Assembly: GCF_013205055.1 (NCBI RefSeq)
Contig: NZ_JABMLF010000005.1
Coordinates: 248,001 to 312,000, forward strand
Source: Rathayibacter sp. VKM Ac-2856
GTDB taxonomy: Bacteria; Actinomycetota; Actinomycetes; Actinomycetales; Microbacteriaceae
DNA: 64,000 nucleotides
Direction of reading: 5' to 3'
Numbering within the stretch: the stretch's first letter is position 1; each line of letters starts with the position of its first letter. The notes beneath the pieces are model-generated. The model saw only the letters and a program-made list of their open reading frames with translations. It was not told where the DNA came from and ran no database searches. Position numbers and translations under genes: made by a program. Shown here piece after piece: positions 17,325 through 24,295 of this stretch.

Positions 17325-17393
17325 GGAACGACCCTATTCCGCCGCCTCGGTCGCGCTCTGCGCGCACCGGGTCGAGCGGAACAGGGTCGTTCC
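17325..17393. promoter_or_regulatory. paired operator-like palindromes at the amidase promoter
   Basis: Two 16-base sites of the form GGAAY-N6-GTTCC lie at 17325-17340 and 17378-17393 in opposite orientation. Their centres are 53 bases apart, about five helical turns. The first covers the presumed -10 TAGGGT and abuts the start codon. With the adjoining GC they make a 17-of-18 inverted repeat. Confidence 0.55.
17331..17336 (-). promoter_or_regulatory. -10 element of a predicted leaderless transcript (amidase)
   Basis: TAGGGT on the minus strand, six bases before the ATG at 17324, lies inside the proximal operator palindrome. Confidence 0.45.
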
Positions 17394-17402
17394 GGGTGGG
17401 GC

Positions 17403-17828
17403 CTAGGCGGCGCGGCGGCCGATCTCGCGGACGCCGTCCTCGCTGCCGAAGCGGCTGCCCGCGGCGACGACCGTGTCGCGGTCGACCCGCGCGCCGGTCG
17501 CGACGACGGCCGAGCCGCCGATCCGCGAGTAGCTGCCGATGTGCGCGCCGGGGCCGATGATGGCCTCCGGGCCCACGTGCACGTTCGCGCCGATGAAGGC
17601 GCTGTGCCCGATCATCGCGTCGCGGTCGACCCAGCTGCCGGCGCCGATCCACGCGCGCTCCCCGACGGTCGCGCCGGGCTCGACGTAGGCGCCGGTCTCG
17701 ACGTACGCCGACGCGGAGACGCGCGATCCCGGAGCGACCATGCCGCGTCCGTTCGCGTGACGGCGGTAGACGATCTCCTCGTCGCCGCCGCGCGCTCCCC
17801 GTCCCTTGCTCATTCCTGTTCCTGCCAT
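17403..17828 (-). CDS. hexapeptide-repeat (left-handed beta-helix) protein
   Basis: A 141-residue protein. From about residue 35 it is a run of hexapeptide repeats (VSASAY VETGAY VEPGAT VGERAW IGAGSW, then later IGHSAF, IGANVH, VGPEAI and IGPGAH), enough for four to five helical turns. No acyltransferase His or CoA-binding loop is evident, so it may be structural or a minimal transferase. Start choice: ATG 17828 (MAGTGMSKG) has GAGG upstream; ATG 17813 is an alternative. It is codirectional with its neighbours but separated from them. Confidence 0.65.
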   Translation of the reverse strand: MAGTGMSKGRGARGGDEEIVYRRHANGRGMVAPGSRVSASAYVETGAYVEPGATVGERAWIGAGSWVDRDAMIGHSAFIGANVHVGPEAIIGPGAHIGSYSRIGGSAVVATGARVDRDTVVAAGSRFGSEDGVREIGRRAA

Positions 17829-17935
17829 CTGCCTCGAGCTCCTCCGAGCGGTCCGATGGGCGGGGCTGTCGGGCCCCACCCCGCTATCGGAGACAACAGC
17901 GCGCACGGCCCGGGCATTCCCCCCGAAGGGGGCGC

Positions 17936-18262
17936 TCAGTCCCGCGGCTCGACGGCGTCGGCGACGGCGGTGACCACGGCGCGGAAGCGCTGGGGAGCGT
18001 CCCGGATCCGGCGCCGCGCGAGCACTCCCGCGAGAGCCGACGAGGCACCCGCCGCGACGATCTCGCACTCGACCCGGGCGCCGTCCTCGTCGGGCAGCAC
18101 GCGCCACTGCTCGACCCCGGCGACCGGGAGCCGGCGCTCGAGGCCGTCCGCCGTGCGCTCGAACGCCGGCCCGTCGTCGGCCGCCAGCACGTCGGCGAGC
18201 GCGGCGAGCACCGGCGCGGGCTCGGCGTGCAGGATCGAGGCGAGGGCGAGGAGGCTGCGCAT
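17936..18262 (-). CDS. hypothetical protein
   Basis: A 108-residue protein without a recognised domain. The pattern of an N-terminal helix (MRSLLALASILHAEP), central strands (QWRVLPDEDGARVECEIVA) and a C-terminal helix is compact and soluble. The ATG at 18262 is supported by CAGACT six bases upstream, close to the leaderless pattern. Codon use is like the neighbours. Confidence 0.55.
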   Translation of the reverse strand: MRSLLALASILHAEPAPVLAALADVLAADDGPAFERTADGLERRLPVAGVEQWRVLPDEDGARVECEIVAAGASSALAGVLARRRIRDAPQRFRAVVTAVADAVEPRD

Positions 18263-18304
18263 CGGGGCAGTCTGACACGCTCCGCGGATCCCACCCTGCC
18301 GGCC

Positions 18305-18433
18305 CATGCTGGTCGAGTAGCCCCGCAGGGGCGTATCGAGACCCACCGTCGTCGACAGGGCGGCCCTGCACACCGGACGTCCGATGCCGGTGGATCTCGA
18401 TACGCCCGCTGCGCGGGCTACTCGATCAGCATG
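18305..18433. repeat. REP-like palindrome locus (inverted pair)
   Basis: A forward unit at 18305-18346 (stem GCCCC, loop GCA) and a reverse unit at 18389-18433 (stem GCCCGC, loop GCA). They lie downstream of the GH1 gene, between two minus-strand genes. Confidence 0.9.
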
Positions 18434-18520
18434 GAGGGGCCTCGATCAGCATGGCGAGGCCTCGATCAGCATGGTGTCGCCCCGCTCAGCCTGCAGTCGC
18501 CCCGCTCAGCACGCAGCCGC
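18421..18520. repeat. 20-bp tandem repeat growing from a REP-like unit
   Basis: Units start at 18421, 18441, 18461, 18481 and 18501 with a period of exactly 20. The first three share CTCGATCAGCATGG, which is the outer end of the dispersed palindrome; the last two have drifted to CCCGCTCAGC. The array stops five bases before the GH1 stop codon. Confidence 0.85.
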
Positions 18521-18525
18521 CCCGC

Positions 18526-19968
18526 TCACGAGCGCTCGTCGAGCACCCTCCGCAGCCAGTCGAACGAGGCCTTCGGCACGCGGTCGCGGCTGCGGGAGTC
18601 GAGCGCGACCAGGCCGTGGGGCCGGGTGTAGCCGTGCTGCCACTCGAAGGCGTCCACGAGCGTCCAGAGCTGGACCGCCTCGAGCGGCAGCCCCTCGTGC
18701 ACGGCCTCGGCCAGCGCGCCGAGGTGCGCACCGAGCCAGCGGATCCGCTCCGTGTCGACGATCTCGCCCTGCCGGTCCGGCAGATCCGGGTAGCTCGCGC
18801 CGAGCTCGGTCAGCACGAGCGGCGGCAGCCTGTCGCCGTAGCGCTCGACGAGACCGCGCAGCACCGACACCGGGGCCCACGGCGCGAACGGCGAGCCGTC
18901 CCCGGTGCGGTCGAGCTCCGGCCAGGGCCGCCCGTGGAAGGGCAGCGCCGGCGGGGCGCCCGGCCCGGTCGGCAGCGACGGATCGCGCCCCGTGGCGATC
19001 CGCTGCGGGGCGAGCGGAGCGACCCCGTAGAAGTCGAGCGGCGCGCTGATCCGGGCGAGGTCGACCGGATCGACGCCCGCCAGCGGCGCGAGGAACGGCG
19101 GCAGCTCCTCCGGACCGGCCGGGTAGGCGCCGGTGAGGAGGGCGTCGGCGACGAGCCGGTTCTGCAGGACGTCGGCGAGCGCCGCCCACGCGCCGTCCCG
19201 CTCCGACTCGCTGGCCGGCTCGACCACGGCCTGCGCGTCGACGAGGCCGATGCGCCCCGCGAGGTCCGCCGAGCGCAGGGCCTCGACCGCGACGCCGTGC
19301 CCGAGCAGCTGGTGGTGCAGCGCGGGCAGCGCGCTGAAGAGGCGACCGGCGCCCGGCGCCTGCCGGGTCAGCGCGTAGCCCTCGAGGAAGACGGTCGACG
19401 GCTGATCGAGGGTGATCCAGTCCGCCACCCGGTCGCCCAGGCGCGAGCCGATCTCGAACGCGACGTCGCCGAAGCGGAAGGCCGTGTCGCGGTTCATCCA
19501 GCCGCCGCTGAGCGCCGAGGGGGTGTCCCGGTGCTGCAGGGTGAGCGCGATGCGGATCCCCGCCCCGGCGATCGCGTCGAGCAGCCGGTCGTAGAAGCCG
19601 AGCCCGCCGCGGTCGATCAATCCGCGCCCGTCCGGCTGCAGCCGCGTCCACGAGATCGAGAGCCGCAGCTCGTCGATGCCGAGGTCGACCATCAGGGCGA
19701 GGTCCTCGCGCCAGCGCAGCAGGAAGTCGGTGGCGAACTCGGGCGTCGCCTCCTCGGCGATGGTGCCGCGCCGCAGCGCGAAGTCGTCCCAGACGGACCG
19801 GCCGCGCCCGCCGGCCTCGAGCAAGCCCTCGGTCTGGAAGGCGCTCTGCGCGAGCCCGATCCGCAGGCCCGCCGGGAGCAGCCGCCCCAGCTCCCGCGGA
19901 TCGTCGAAGCGCGCGGTCTCGGCGCGCACCTGCTGCCGGTCGCGTCCGCGCGCGTCGTCCTCGCTCAT
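18526..19968 (-). CDS. GH1-like glycosidase with Gln in place of the acid/base Glu
   Basis: A 480-residue GH1 (beta-glucosidase) fold. The nucleophile Glu388 is present in LTELGASYPD. The acid/base motif, normally NEP, reads DQP at 188-190, so Gln189 replaces the catalytic Glu. LQHRDTP (144-150) replaces the usual LYHWDLP, and the aglycone-side FEWQHGY differs from FEWAEGY. Gln at this position is known from plant myrosinases, which hydrolyse thioglucosides. The enzyme may therefore act on an activated or S-linked substrate, or be inactive. The ATG follows an excellent GGAGGAAAG. A LacI-type palindrome lies in its promoter. Confidence 0.82.
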   Translation of the reverse strand: MSEDDARGRDRQQVRAETARFDDPRELGRLLPAGLRIGLAQSAFQTEGLLEAGGRGRSVWDDFALRRGTIAEEATPEFATDFLLRWREDLALMVDLGIDELRLSISWTRLQPDGRGLIDRGGLGFYDRLLDAIAGAGIRIALTLQHRDTPSALSGGWMNRDTAFRFGDVAFEIGSRLGDRVADWITLDQPSTVFLEGYALTRQAPGAGRLFSALPALHHQLLGHGVAVEALRSADLAGRIGLVDAQAVVEPASESERDGAWAALADVLQNRLVADALLTGAYPAGPEELPPFLAPLAGVDPVDLARISAPLDFYGVAPLAPQRIATGRDPSLPTGPGAPPALPFHGRPWPELDRTGDGSPFAPWAPVSVLRGLVERYGDRLPPLVLTELGASYPDLPDRQGEIVDTERIRWLGAHLGALAEAVHEGLPLEAVQLWTLVDAFEWQHGYTRPHGLVALDSRSRDRVPKASFDWLRRVLDERS

Positions 19969-20002
19969 CTTTCCTCCGAGTCGTCGATGGGTATATTGTC
20001 GC

Positions 20003-20015
20003 GGAAGCGCTCTCC
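20003..20015. promoter_or_regulatory. LacI-family-like operator upstream of the GH1 gene
   Basis: GGAAGCGCTCTCC centres on AGCGCT, the core typical of LacI/GalR operators of sugar genes. It lies just upstream of an AT-rich -10 candidate (CAATAT on the minus strand, 19993-19998). It is also upstream of the divergent gene at 20134. No LacI regulator is present in the window. Confidence 0.45.
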
Positions 20016-20133
20016 CGCTCGGACCAGGCCCTCCGCCGCCGGACGGAGACCGGTCACCCCTTCGGTGTACATCCGGCAACGGGGGCGCGCCGCGCTTGAC
20101 ACTGCCCGCGCACGCCCGTGCAATGGACGCACC

Positions 20134-22359
20134 GTGATTCCGAGTGTCGCCGCGTCTGTACCGGGGGGTTCCGCGACGAGGGGTCCGTCGGTCCTGCCGA
20201 CGAGCCGCCTCCGCCGCTCCCCCCGTTCGTCGCGCCGTCCGGCCGCCCTGCTGCTCGTGCTCCTCGTCGCCCTGGGCGCCGCCGCCGGGCTGACGGCGCC
20301 GAGCGCGGAGGCCGCCGCTCCCCTGACCATCACGGCCCCGGTCACCGGCACGGTCCTGCCGAGCGGCGCGATCACCGCGACCGGCACCGGCACCGCGGGC
20401 GACCAGATCCAGGTCGGCCGCACCGGCAGCACCGAGCCGCTCTGCATCACCACGGTCGCCGCCGACGACACCTGGGCCTGCGCGCTCGATCTCGACGACG
20501 GCCGGATCAGCCTCACCGCCGTCGAGCTCCTCGCCGCCGGCGGCACGACCTCGGCCCGCACTGAGATCGCCGTCCTCAGCGCCCCGGTGATCGAGTCGGT
20601 CGACGGCTCGGCCACCTCCGCCGGGTCGGTGAGCGGCACCGCCTACCCCGGGGCGAGCGTCGCGGTCACCTCCGACGGCGGCGCCTCCTGCCTCGCCACC
20701 GCCGACGGCGCCGGCCGCTGGTTCTGCCAGCTCGCCCCCACTCCCGCCCCGGGCAGCTACCGCGTGACCGCCACCCAGTCCGCCTCCTTCGCCGGCAGCA
20801 CCGTCTCGCCCGCCAGCGCGGCGGTCAGCCTGGTCGTCGATACCGCGGCCCCGGTGGCGCCCGTCCTCTCCTCCCCCGGCCCGGGCGCCGCCCTCCCGCT
20901 CACGGGCGCGGTCTACTCCGGCTCGGCGACCGAGGGCACGCGGGTCTACGTCTACGTCGACCTCGTCAACACCTGCGACGCGCCGATCACCGGCGGCTCC
21001 TGGAGCTGCACCGGCGGCACGGTGACCGCAGGACCGCACCGCGTCTCGGCCATCGCCGGCGACGCGGCCGGCAACTACAGCTCGCGGAGCCCCTGGATCG
21101 ACGCGACGTTCTCGGCCTCGACGGGGACGCCCTCCGCCACCCCGAGCGCGACCGCGCCCGGTCCGACCGCGTCGGCCCCCGGCGGCGGCACGCCCAGCAC
21201 CGCGCCCGGCTCGCCGACCGCCCGGCCGACGGCGCCCGGCGGCTCCGCGACCCCGTCGCCGACCCGCCCGGGCCAGTCCGCTCCTGCACCGGTACCTGCG
21301 CCCACCGATGGCGCCACGGCCGCACCCGCTCCCGGCGCTGCGCCCAGCGACCCGCCGCCGACCGTCCCCGCCCCCGCCCCCGACGGCGGTTCCGCCCCCG
21401 GTGGCTGGAGCGCCGCGACCGGCATGACCACCGCGCTCTCCTCCGGCGCCCCGATCGGCACGATGGCCGACTGGATGCGCTCGCTCGCCCTGGCCGTCGC
21501 GTCCCTCGCCCTGGTCGTCGTGCCCGCCCGCCTCGCCGTCGCCGGACGGGCACCGCGCGAGGCGCGCACCTGGCGCCTGACCGGCCGCAACCGGGCCCGC
21601 GTGGAGTACGACGACCGACCCGAGCCCACCCCCGTCTCGGTGCGCACGATGGTGGTCGGGATGATCGGCTGCGCCGCGGGGCTCGTGCTGCTCTCCGGCC
21701 GGATCGACGGGCAGCCCGCCTACCTCCGCCTGCTGATCGCGGTGATCGTCGCGGTCGCGCTGGTCAACGCCGTCGCCGCGGGCGTCCCCGCGCTCGTCGG
21801 CCGCCGCATCGGCCTGCCGGGCATCCGCATCGTCGCCTCGCCGCGCGCACTGCTGCTGGTCGCCGGGGCCGCCCTCCTCTCGCGCTTCGCGGGCCTGGAC
21901 CCGGCCTTCCTCTTCGGAGTCGTGATCGGGCTGCTGCTGCCGGAGGGCGCCTCGGCCGTCGATCGCGCGAAGCTCGCGACGGTGCGCGTCGTCTCGCTGC
22001 TCGGCCTCGCCGCCCTGGCGTGGGGCGCGTCCGCCGCCGTCCCGACCGACGGCTCCTTCGCCGCCGTGCTCACCGCCGAGGTGCTCAGCGCCACCACGCT
22101 GATCTCGGTCGGCTCGAGCGTCGTCCTGCTCTTCCCGGTCGGCCGCCCCGCCGGTCAGAGCATCCTGCGCTGGTCGCCGGCGCTGTGGCTCGGGCTGACG
22201 CTGCTGGCCAGCACGGTGCTCTTCCTCCTGCTCACGCCGACGATCGCGAGCTGGGCGACCGACGGCGGGGGCGGCCCGGCGCTCTTCGCGGTCGTGGCGT
22301 TCACCGCGGTGTGCACGTCGATCTGGGCCTGGCGCCGCTTCGTCGACGTCGGCGAGTAG
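20134..22359 (+). CDS. secreted Ig-like-repeat protein with a polytopic membrane C-terminus
   Basis: A 741-residue protein. A basic N-terminus and hydrophobic stretch (about 36-60, ending PSAEAAAP) form a long signal peptide. Residues about 60-330 hold three Ig-like beta modules (TITAPVTGTVLPSGAITATG, APVIESVDGSATSAGSVSG, APVLSSPGPGAALPLTGAV), followed by a Pro/Thr/Ala/Gly-rich linker (about 330-425). The last 300 residues contain about eight membrane helices, including FLFGVVIGLLLP. It is probably a cell-envelope surface protein. I do not recognise a characterised homologue. Start: GTG 20134, chosen as the only reasonable start before the signal peptide. Confidence 0.75.
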   Translation: MIPSVAASVPGGSATRGPSVLPTSRLRRSPRSSRRPAALLLVLLVALGAAAGLTAPSAEAAAPLTITAPVTGTVLPSGAITATGTGTAGDQIQVGRTGSTEPLCITTVAADDTWACALDLDDGRISLTAVELLAAGGTTSARTEIAVLSAPVIESVDGSATSAGSVSGTAYPGASVAVTSDGGASCLATADGAGRWFCQLAPTPAPGSYRVTATQSASFAGSTVSPASAAVSLVVDTAAPVAPVLSSPGPGAALPLTGAVYSGSATEGTRVYVYVDLVNTCDAPITGGSWSCTGGTVTAGPHRVSAIAGDAAGNYSSRSPWIDATFSASTGTPSATPSATAPGPTASAPGGGTPSTAPGSPTARPTAPGGSATPSPTRPGQSAPAPVPAPTDGATAAPAPGAAPSDPPPTVPAPAPDGGSAPGGWSAATGMTTALSSGAPIGTMADWMRSLALAVASLALVVVPARLAVAGRAPREARTWRLTGRNRARVEYDDRPEPTPVSVRTMVVGMIGCAAGLVLLSGRIDGQPAYLRLLIAVIVAVALVNAVAAGVPALVGRRIGLPGIRIVASPRALLLVAGAALLSRFAGLDPAFLFGVVIGLLLPEGASAVDRAKLATVRVVSLLGLAALAWGASAAVPTDGSFAAVLTAEVLSATTLISVGSSVVLLFPVGRPAGQSILRWSPALWLGLTLLASTVLFLLLTPTIASWATDGGGGPALFAVVAFTAVCTSIWAWRRFVDVGE

Positions 22360-22378
22360 CGACCGCTCGCTCCGGCGG

Positions 22379-23170
22379 TCAGCCGATCGCGGCGAGCTCG
22401 CGCACGTCGTCGTCCGGCAGCACGTCCACGACGGCGCCGACGGTCATCTCGGCGAGGGTCGCCAGGCCGTCGTAGACGCTGAGGAACGCCGTGTCCGCCG
22501 CATCGCGACCGGTGGCGATGCGCACCAGGCTCGAGCGCGGCGCCAGCGTGGTCGCGTCGACGACCCGCCAGGAGCCCTCGATCCAGGCCTCGGCGACCGC
22601 GTGGAAGTCCATCGGCGCGAGCCCCGGCGCGTACACCGCGACCAGGCGGGCCGGCACGTCGAGGGCGCGCAGCAGTGCCACGACGAGGTGGGCGAAGTCG
22701 CGGCAGACTCCGCGGCGGGCCAGCAGGGTCCGCTCCGCGCCGTCGGTCGGCAGGCTGGATCCGGTCACGTAGGCGAGCCGGGTGCCGACCCAGGAGCTGA
22801 CCGAGGCGAGCAGGTCGGCTCCCTCGAGGCCGGCGAACTCCGCGCGCGCCGTCGCCCAGAGGATGTCGGACTCCGCGTAGCGGCTCGGCCGGAGGTAGCG
22901 GAGGCGGTCGACCTCCTCGCCGGGCAGCGGCTCGAGCCGGCCGTCGACGCTCGCGGCGTAGTCGACGACGAGGCGGCCGACCCCCGCCTCGAGGACGTGC
23001 AGCCGGGTGCCGTGCTGGTCGAGCACCTCGCGGGCGGCGACGGGGCGGCCGTCGAGCTCGAGCGACAGCGTCTCCGGCGACCCGTAGGCCTCGGCGACCG
23101 CGATCGAGAAGACGAGCGTCGCGGGTCGCCCGACGTCGAGGACCAGGCGGGCGGAGACGTCGCGCTTCAC
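22379..23170 (-). CDS. transglutaminase-like cysteine peptidase-fold protein
   Basis: 263 residues. The triad Cys156 (RGVCRDFAH), His190 (MDFHAVAEAW) and Asp205 (WRVVDAT) fits bacterial transglutaminase-like proteins. The N-terminal 100 residues form a beta domain as in that family. The activity may be proteolytic or amide-transferring. The start overlaps the stop of the upstream gene (ATGA), giving a two-gene operon. Confidence 0.85.
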   Translation of the reverse strand: MKRDVSARLVLDVGRPATLVFSIAVAEAYGSPETLSLELDGRPVAAREVLDQHGTRLHVLEAGVGRLVVDYAASVDGRLEPLPGEEVDRLRYLRPSRYAESDILWATARAEFAGLEGADLLASVSSWVGTRLAYVTGSSLPTDGAERTLLARRGVCRDFAHLVVALLRALDVPARLVAVYAPGLAPMDFHAVAEAWIEGSWRVVDATTLAPRSSLVRIATGRDAADTAFLSVYDGLATLAEMTVGAVVDVLPDDDVRELAAIG

Positions 23171-23505
23171 GCGCCCTGCTCGCCCTTCGGCGGCGGGGTC
23201 GGTGCGGCGTCCGGCTCCTGCACGAGCTGCAGTCCGCCGGAGGAGTTCGCGGAGACCGTCAGCAGGTCGATCCAGGTGCGGTTGATCGACGGCACGCGGC
23301 CGCCGAAGTACTTGAAGTAGAGCGGCACGGACGGGTCGAGCCAGATGCTGGAGCGCCCGTCGCCGACCGCCGGGTCGTCCCGCCAGGAGAAGAAGAAGCT
23401 CTCGCGACGGCGGAGCTTGTTCGCGATGACGATCTGGACGTGCGTGAGCGTGCGGTCATCGAACTCGATCTCGACACCCGAGGCTCCGTAGAGCAGCTTC
23501 CCCAT
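23167..23505 (-). CDS. Microbacteriaceae-type uncharacterised protein (MGKLLYG family)
   Basis: 112 residues beginning MGKLLYGASGVEIEFDDRTL. It resembles a small family common in Microbacteriaceae, sometimes mislabelled as DNA ligase (I believe it is the DUF7882 group). It contains RRESFFFSWRDDP and SSIWLDPSVPLYFKYFG, with a Pro-rich charged tail. It has no catalytic motif. GGGAG lies six bases before the ATG. It is cotranscribed with the transglutaminase gene. Confidence 0.7.
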   Translation of the reverse strand: MGKLLYGASGVEIEFDDRTLTHVQIVIANKLRRRESFFFSWRDDPAVGDGRSSIWLDPSVPLYFKYFGGRVPSINRTWIDLLTVSANSSGGLQLVQEPDAAPTPPPKGEQGA

Positions 23506-23781
23506 GAAGGACTCCCGACCACCCGTCGCCGGGCGGTGCATGACGGTGCCCGCAGGCACGAGAAGAGGAGACGCCACGAGGCGGCCCCGGGCGGTGCGCC
23601 TCCGGGACGGCGGCGCAGGCGCTCCGACCGGACGAGGACCGCCCGGCCACGACTCTATGCGAGGGCGGGCACCACTGTGGGGGATTGACGGGATCGCCCG
23701 CGTGCGGCGGAGTGCGGACGGACCCGCCCGCCCCACCGCGACGCGCCGATCCGCCGTCCCGCCGATGTCGGAGGTCGGACG

Positions 23782-23787
23782 TACGGT
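23782..23787 (+). promoter_or_regulatory. -10 element of a predicted leaderless transcript (gene at 23794)
   Basis: TACGGT ends six bases before the ATG at 23794. Confidence 0.45.
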
Positions 23788-23793
23788 ACCCGC

Positions 23794-24009
23794 ATGATCG
23801 AATGCGGAAGCTGCGGAACCGATGCCGTCGTCCTCGACCGCTCCGGCGGGACCGACCCGGAGGGAGCGCCCACCGAGGAGCTCGTCGTCCTCTGCGCCGA
23901 GTGCGCCCCCGACGAGATCACCGCCGCCCTCGAGGCGGCCCTCCTCGACTCGGCGCCCCTCATCGAGTCGGCGCCGCTCGCGAGGAGCGCGCACGCGCGG
24001 GCGGCGTAG
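23794..24009 (+). CDS. small protein with two CXXC pairs
   Basis: 71 residues: CGSC at 4-7 and CAEC near 34-37 could form a zinc ribbon. The C-terminus has an internal repeat (DSAPLIESAPLARSA). A TACGGT element six bases before the ATG predicts leaderless expression and supports the gene; there is no Shine-Dalgarno. The function is unknown. Confidence 0.5.
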   Translation: MIECGSCGTDAVVLDRSGGTDPEGAPTEELVVLCAECAPDEITAALEAALLDSAPLIESAPLARSAHARAA

Positions 24010-24040
24010 CCGGACCTGGCGCTGGCTCCACGTACTTCGG

Positions 24041-24089
24041 CGTCGCCACTGACTGAGGCCCCGCAGAACGGGGCCTCAGGCTGGCGACG
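24041..24089. terminator. two-tier hairpin after the small CXXC gene
   Basis: An 11-bp inner stem (24053-24063 with 24069-24079) is enclosed by an 8-bp outer stem (24041-24048 with 24082-24089). It lies between the convergent small gene and tRNA-Leu. Confidence 0.7.
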
Positions 24090-24161
24090 TTCCGGCGAAC
24101 GGCCCGTCGTCCGTCCAGGCTATATCGGCGGCAGGAGGGCCGCAGCCGATGGCGCGAAGAG

Positions 24162-24235
24162 TGCCCCCACTGGGACTCGAACCCAGACTGAGACGATTTT
24201 AAGTCGTCTGCCTCTGCCGATTGGGCTATGGGGGC
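24162..24235 (-). tRNA. tRNA with anticodon UAA (Leu), short variable arm
   Basis: A 74-nt cloverleaf: acceptor GCCCCCA/TGGGGGC, D arm with GG, anticodon stem GACGA/TCGTC, loop CTTAAAA (anticodon TAA), T arm CTGGG-TTCGAGT-CCCAG and discriminator A. CCA is not encoded. The variable loop is only five bases, whereas bacterial tRNA-Leu normally has a long class II arm. Confidence 0.9.
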
Positions 24236-24295
24236 GACCATCGGGCGGCGCGATCGCGCGCGCCGCCCGACGGTGCTGTCAGGACGTCGGAGACG

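Noticed and set aside
18526-21039. An 837-residue reading for the GH1 gene
   Set aside because: The extra N-terminus is antisense to the Ig-like gene; the ATG at 19968 has a near-perfect ribosome binding site.
24162-24235. tRNA-Leu and tRNA-Gln as integration sites of a mobile island
   Set aside because: No integrase, repeated tRNA 3' end or composition change follows either tRNA.
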